64,000 nt of DNA from Triops longicaudatus (Eukaryota > Arthropoda > Branchiopoda > Notostraca > Triopsidae). The stretch covers positions 62,001 through 126,000 of the forward strand of contig JAGQDJ010000011.1 in NCBI GenBank assembly GCA_022885665.1. The letters run 5' to 3'. Positions 63,601 to 64,000 of the stretch are shown one piece after another. Position 1 is the first letter of the stretch, and the number at the start of each line of letters is the position of its first letter. The notes under the pieces are model-generated. The model saw only the letters and a list, made by a program, of their open reading frames with translations. It did no database searches and was not told where the DNA came from. Made by a program: the position numbers and the translations under genes.

Positions 63601-64000
63601 GTTCACGCATTTGTCTCAAGTTATTTCTTAAACAAAATAATGAAGAACAGACTCAGTACAAGCTCCAGTCTTTTTATATAAAGTTTCTTGCGATGCAGTA
63701 CTAACGACCTTCTGTTGTATATAAGCAAACCTTCGTAATGGCGTGCCTCGATATGTTTGCACTTATGCTACGCGGAGTGGATTTCAGTGGGTTGTTCAAG
63801 ACAGCAATTCTCCCTTCGAAGAACGCATTAGAGGACTAACTTCCGTGTAGAGATATTAGGGATTATTCAAAAGTAAGTTGGAAACGTTATTAAGGGCGGA
63901 ATTTGGAAGTTAAAAAAAAAATGGATCACTTTTGGCTCGGGATGGATTTCAACATGTAGTCATGTTTCGGTCGAGAATCGGAAGAGGCTCAAGCGAAAAG
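57624..64000. other. Gene-poor intergenic block to the window end
   Basis: No recognised gene, RNA or mobile element. There is a G/A-rich stretch at about 61600-61635. The open frames present are short, and several lack an ATG. Confidence 0.5.

Noticed and set aside
1..64000. CRISPR arrays, bacterial operons, rRNA genes, riboswitches, phage or plasmid features
   Set aside because: No regularly spaced repeats, no Shine-Dalgarno-linked gene strings and no conserved rRNA blocks. The window is eukaryotic.

Overview
This is a eukaryotic, almost certainly arthropod, nuclear window of moderate AT-richness. The evidence is one unmistakable Kekkon-family gene (extracellular leucine-rich repeats plus one Ig domain, a single transmembrane helix and a long cytoplasmic tail ending in a PDZ ligand), an intergenic landscape of single-base runs and short repeats, and fossils of a non-LTR retrotransposon and of hAT and pogo/Tigger-like DNA transposons. 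Nothing points to bacterial, organellar or plasmid DNA. Whether the host is an insect, a crustacean or a chelicerate cannot be settled from these genes.

Layout. Positions 1-24459 are gene-poor: only simple repeats, small tandem duplications and one unconvincing long open frame (5156-5632, minus). Positions 24460-26935 hold the kek gene on the minus strand. It is a single coding exon starting at ATG 26931, with a strong splice acceptor two bases upstream of that ATG, so at least one 5' UTR exon should lie at higher coordinates. A GC-rich, CpG-rich patch at 27530-27775 is the best candidate for that exon or promoter. Positions 27776-39788 are again gene-poor.

Positions 39789-40860 hold a nested transposon: a short hAT element with a near-perfect 8-bp target duplication is split by a pogo/Tigger-like element, and a third, Tigger-like terminus abuts the outer duplication. 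Positions 42942-43364 carry a small plausible gene: 97 codons, K/E/D-rich, good start context, and a poly(A) signal followed by GU-rich sequence. Positions 46960-48540 (minus) are an internally deleted, frameshifted LINE. Its endonuclease is joined almost directly to the end of its reverse transcriptase, so most of the RT is missing. Positions 49681-49963 are a textbook hAT-type MITE with a perfect 8-bp duplication. From 50 kb onward there is no confident gene. The plus strand at 55.3-56.9 kb shows two stretches of unusually low stop density that might be decayed coding DNA of unknown origin, but this is statistically weak. A strong 11-bp hairpin sits at 57592-57623.

The genes do not form a functional unit. 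The window is one neuronal/epithelial cell-surface receptor gene plus one small unknown gene in a repeat-littered intergenic sea. No clear new biological system was found. The best leads are the nested hAT/pogo insertion, the RT-less LINE, the small acidic-basic protein gene and the possible decayed coding block.
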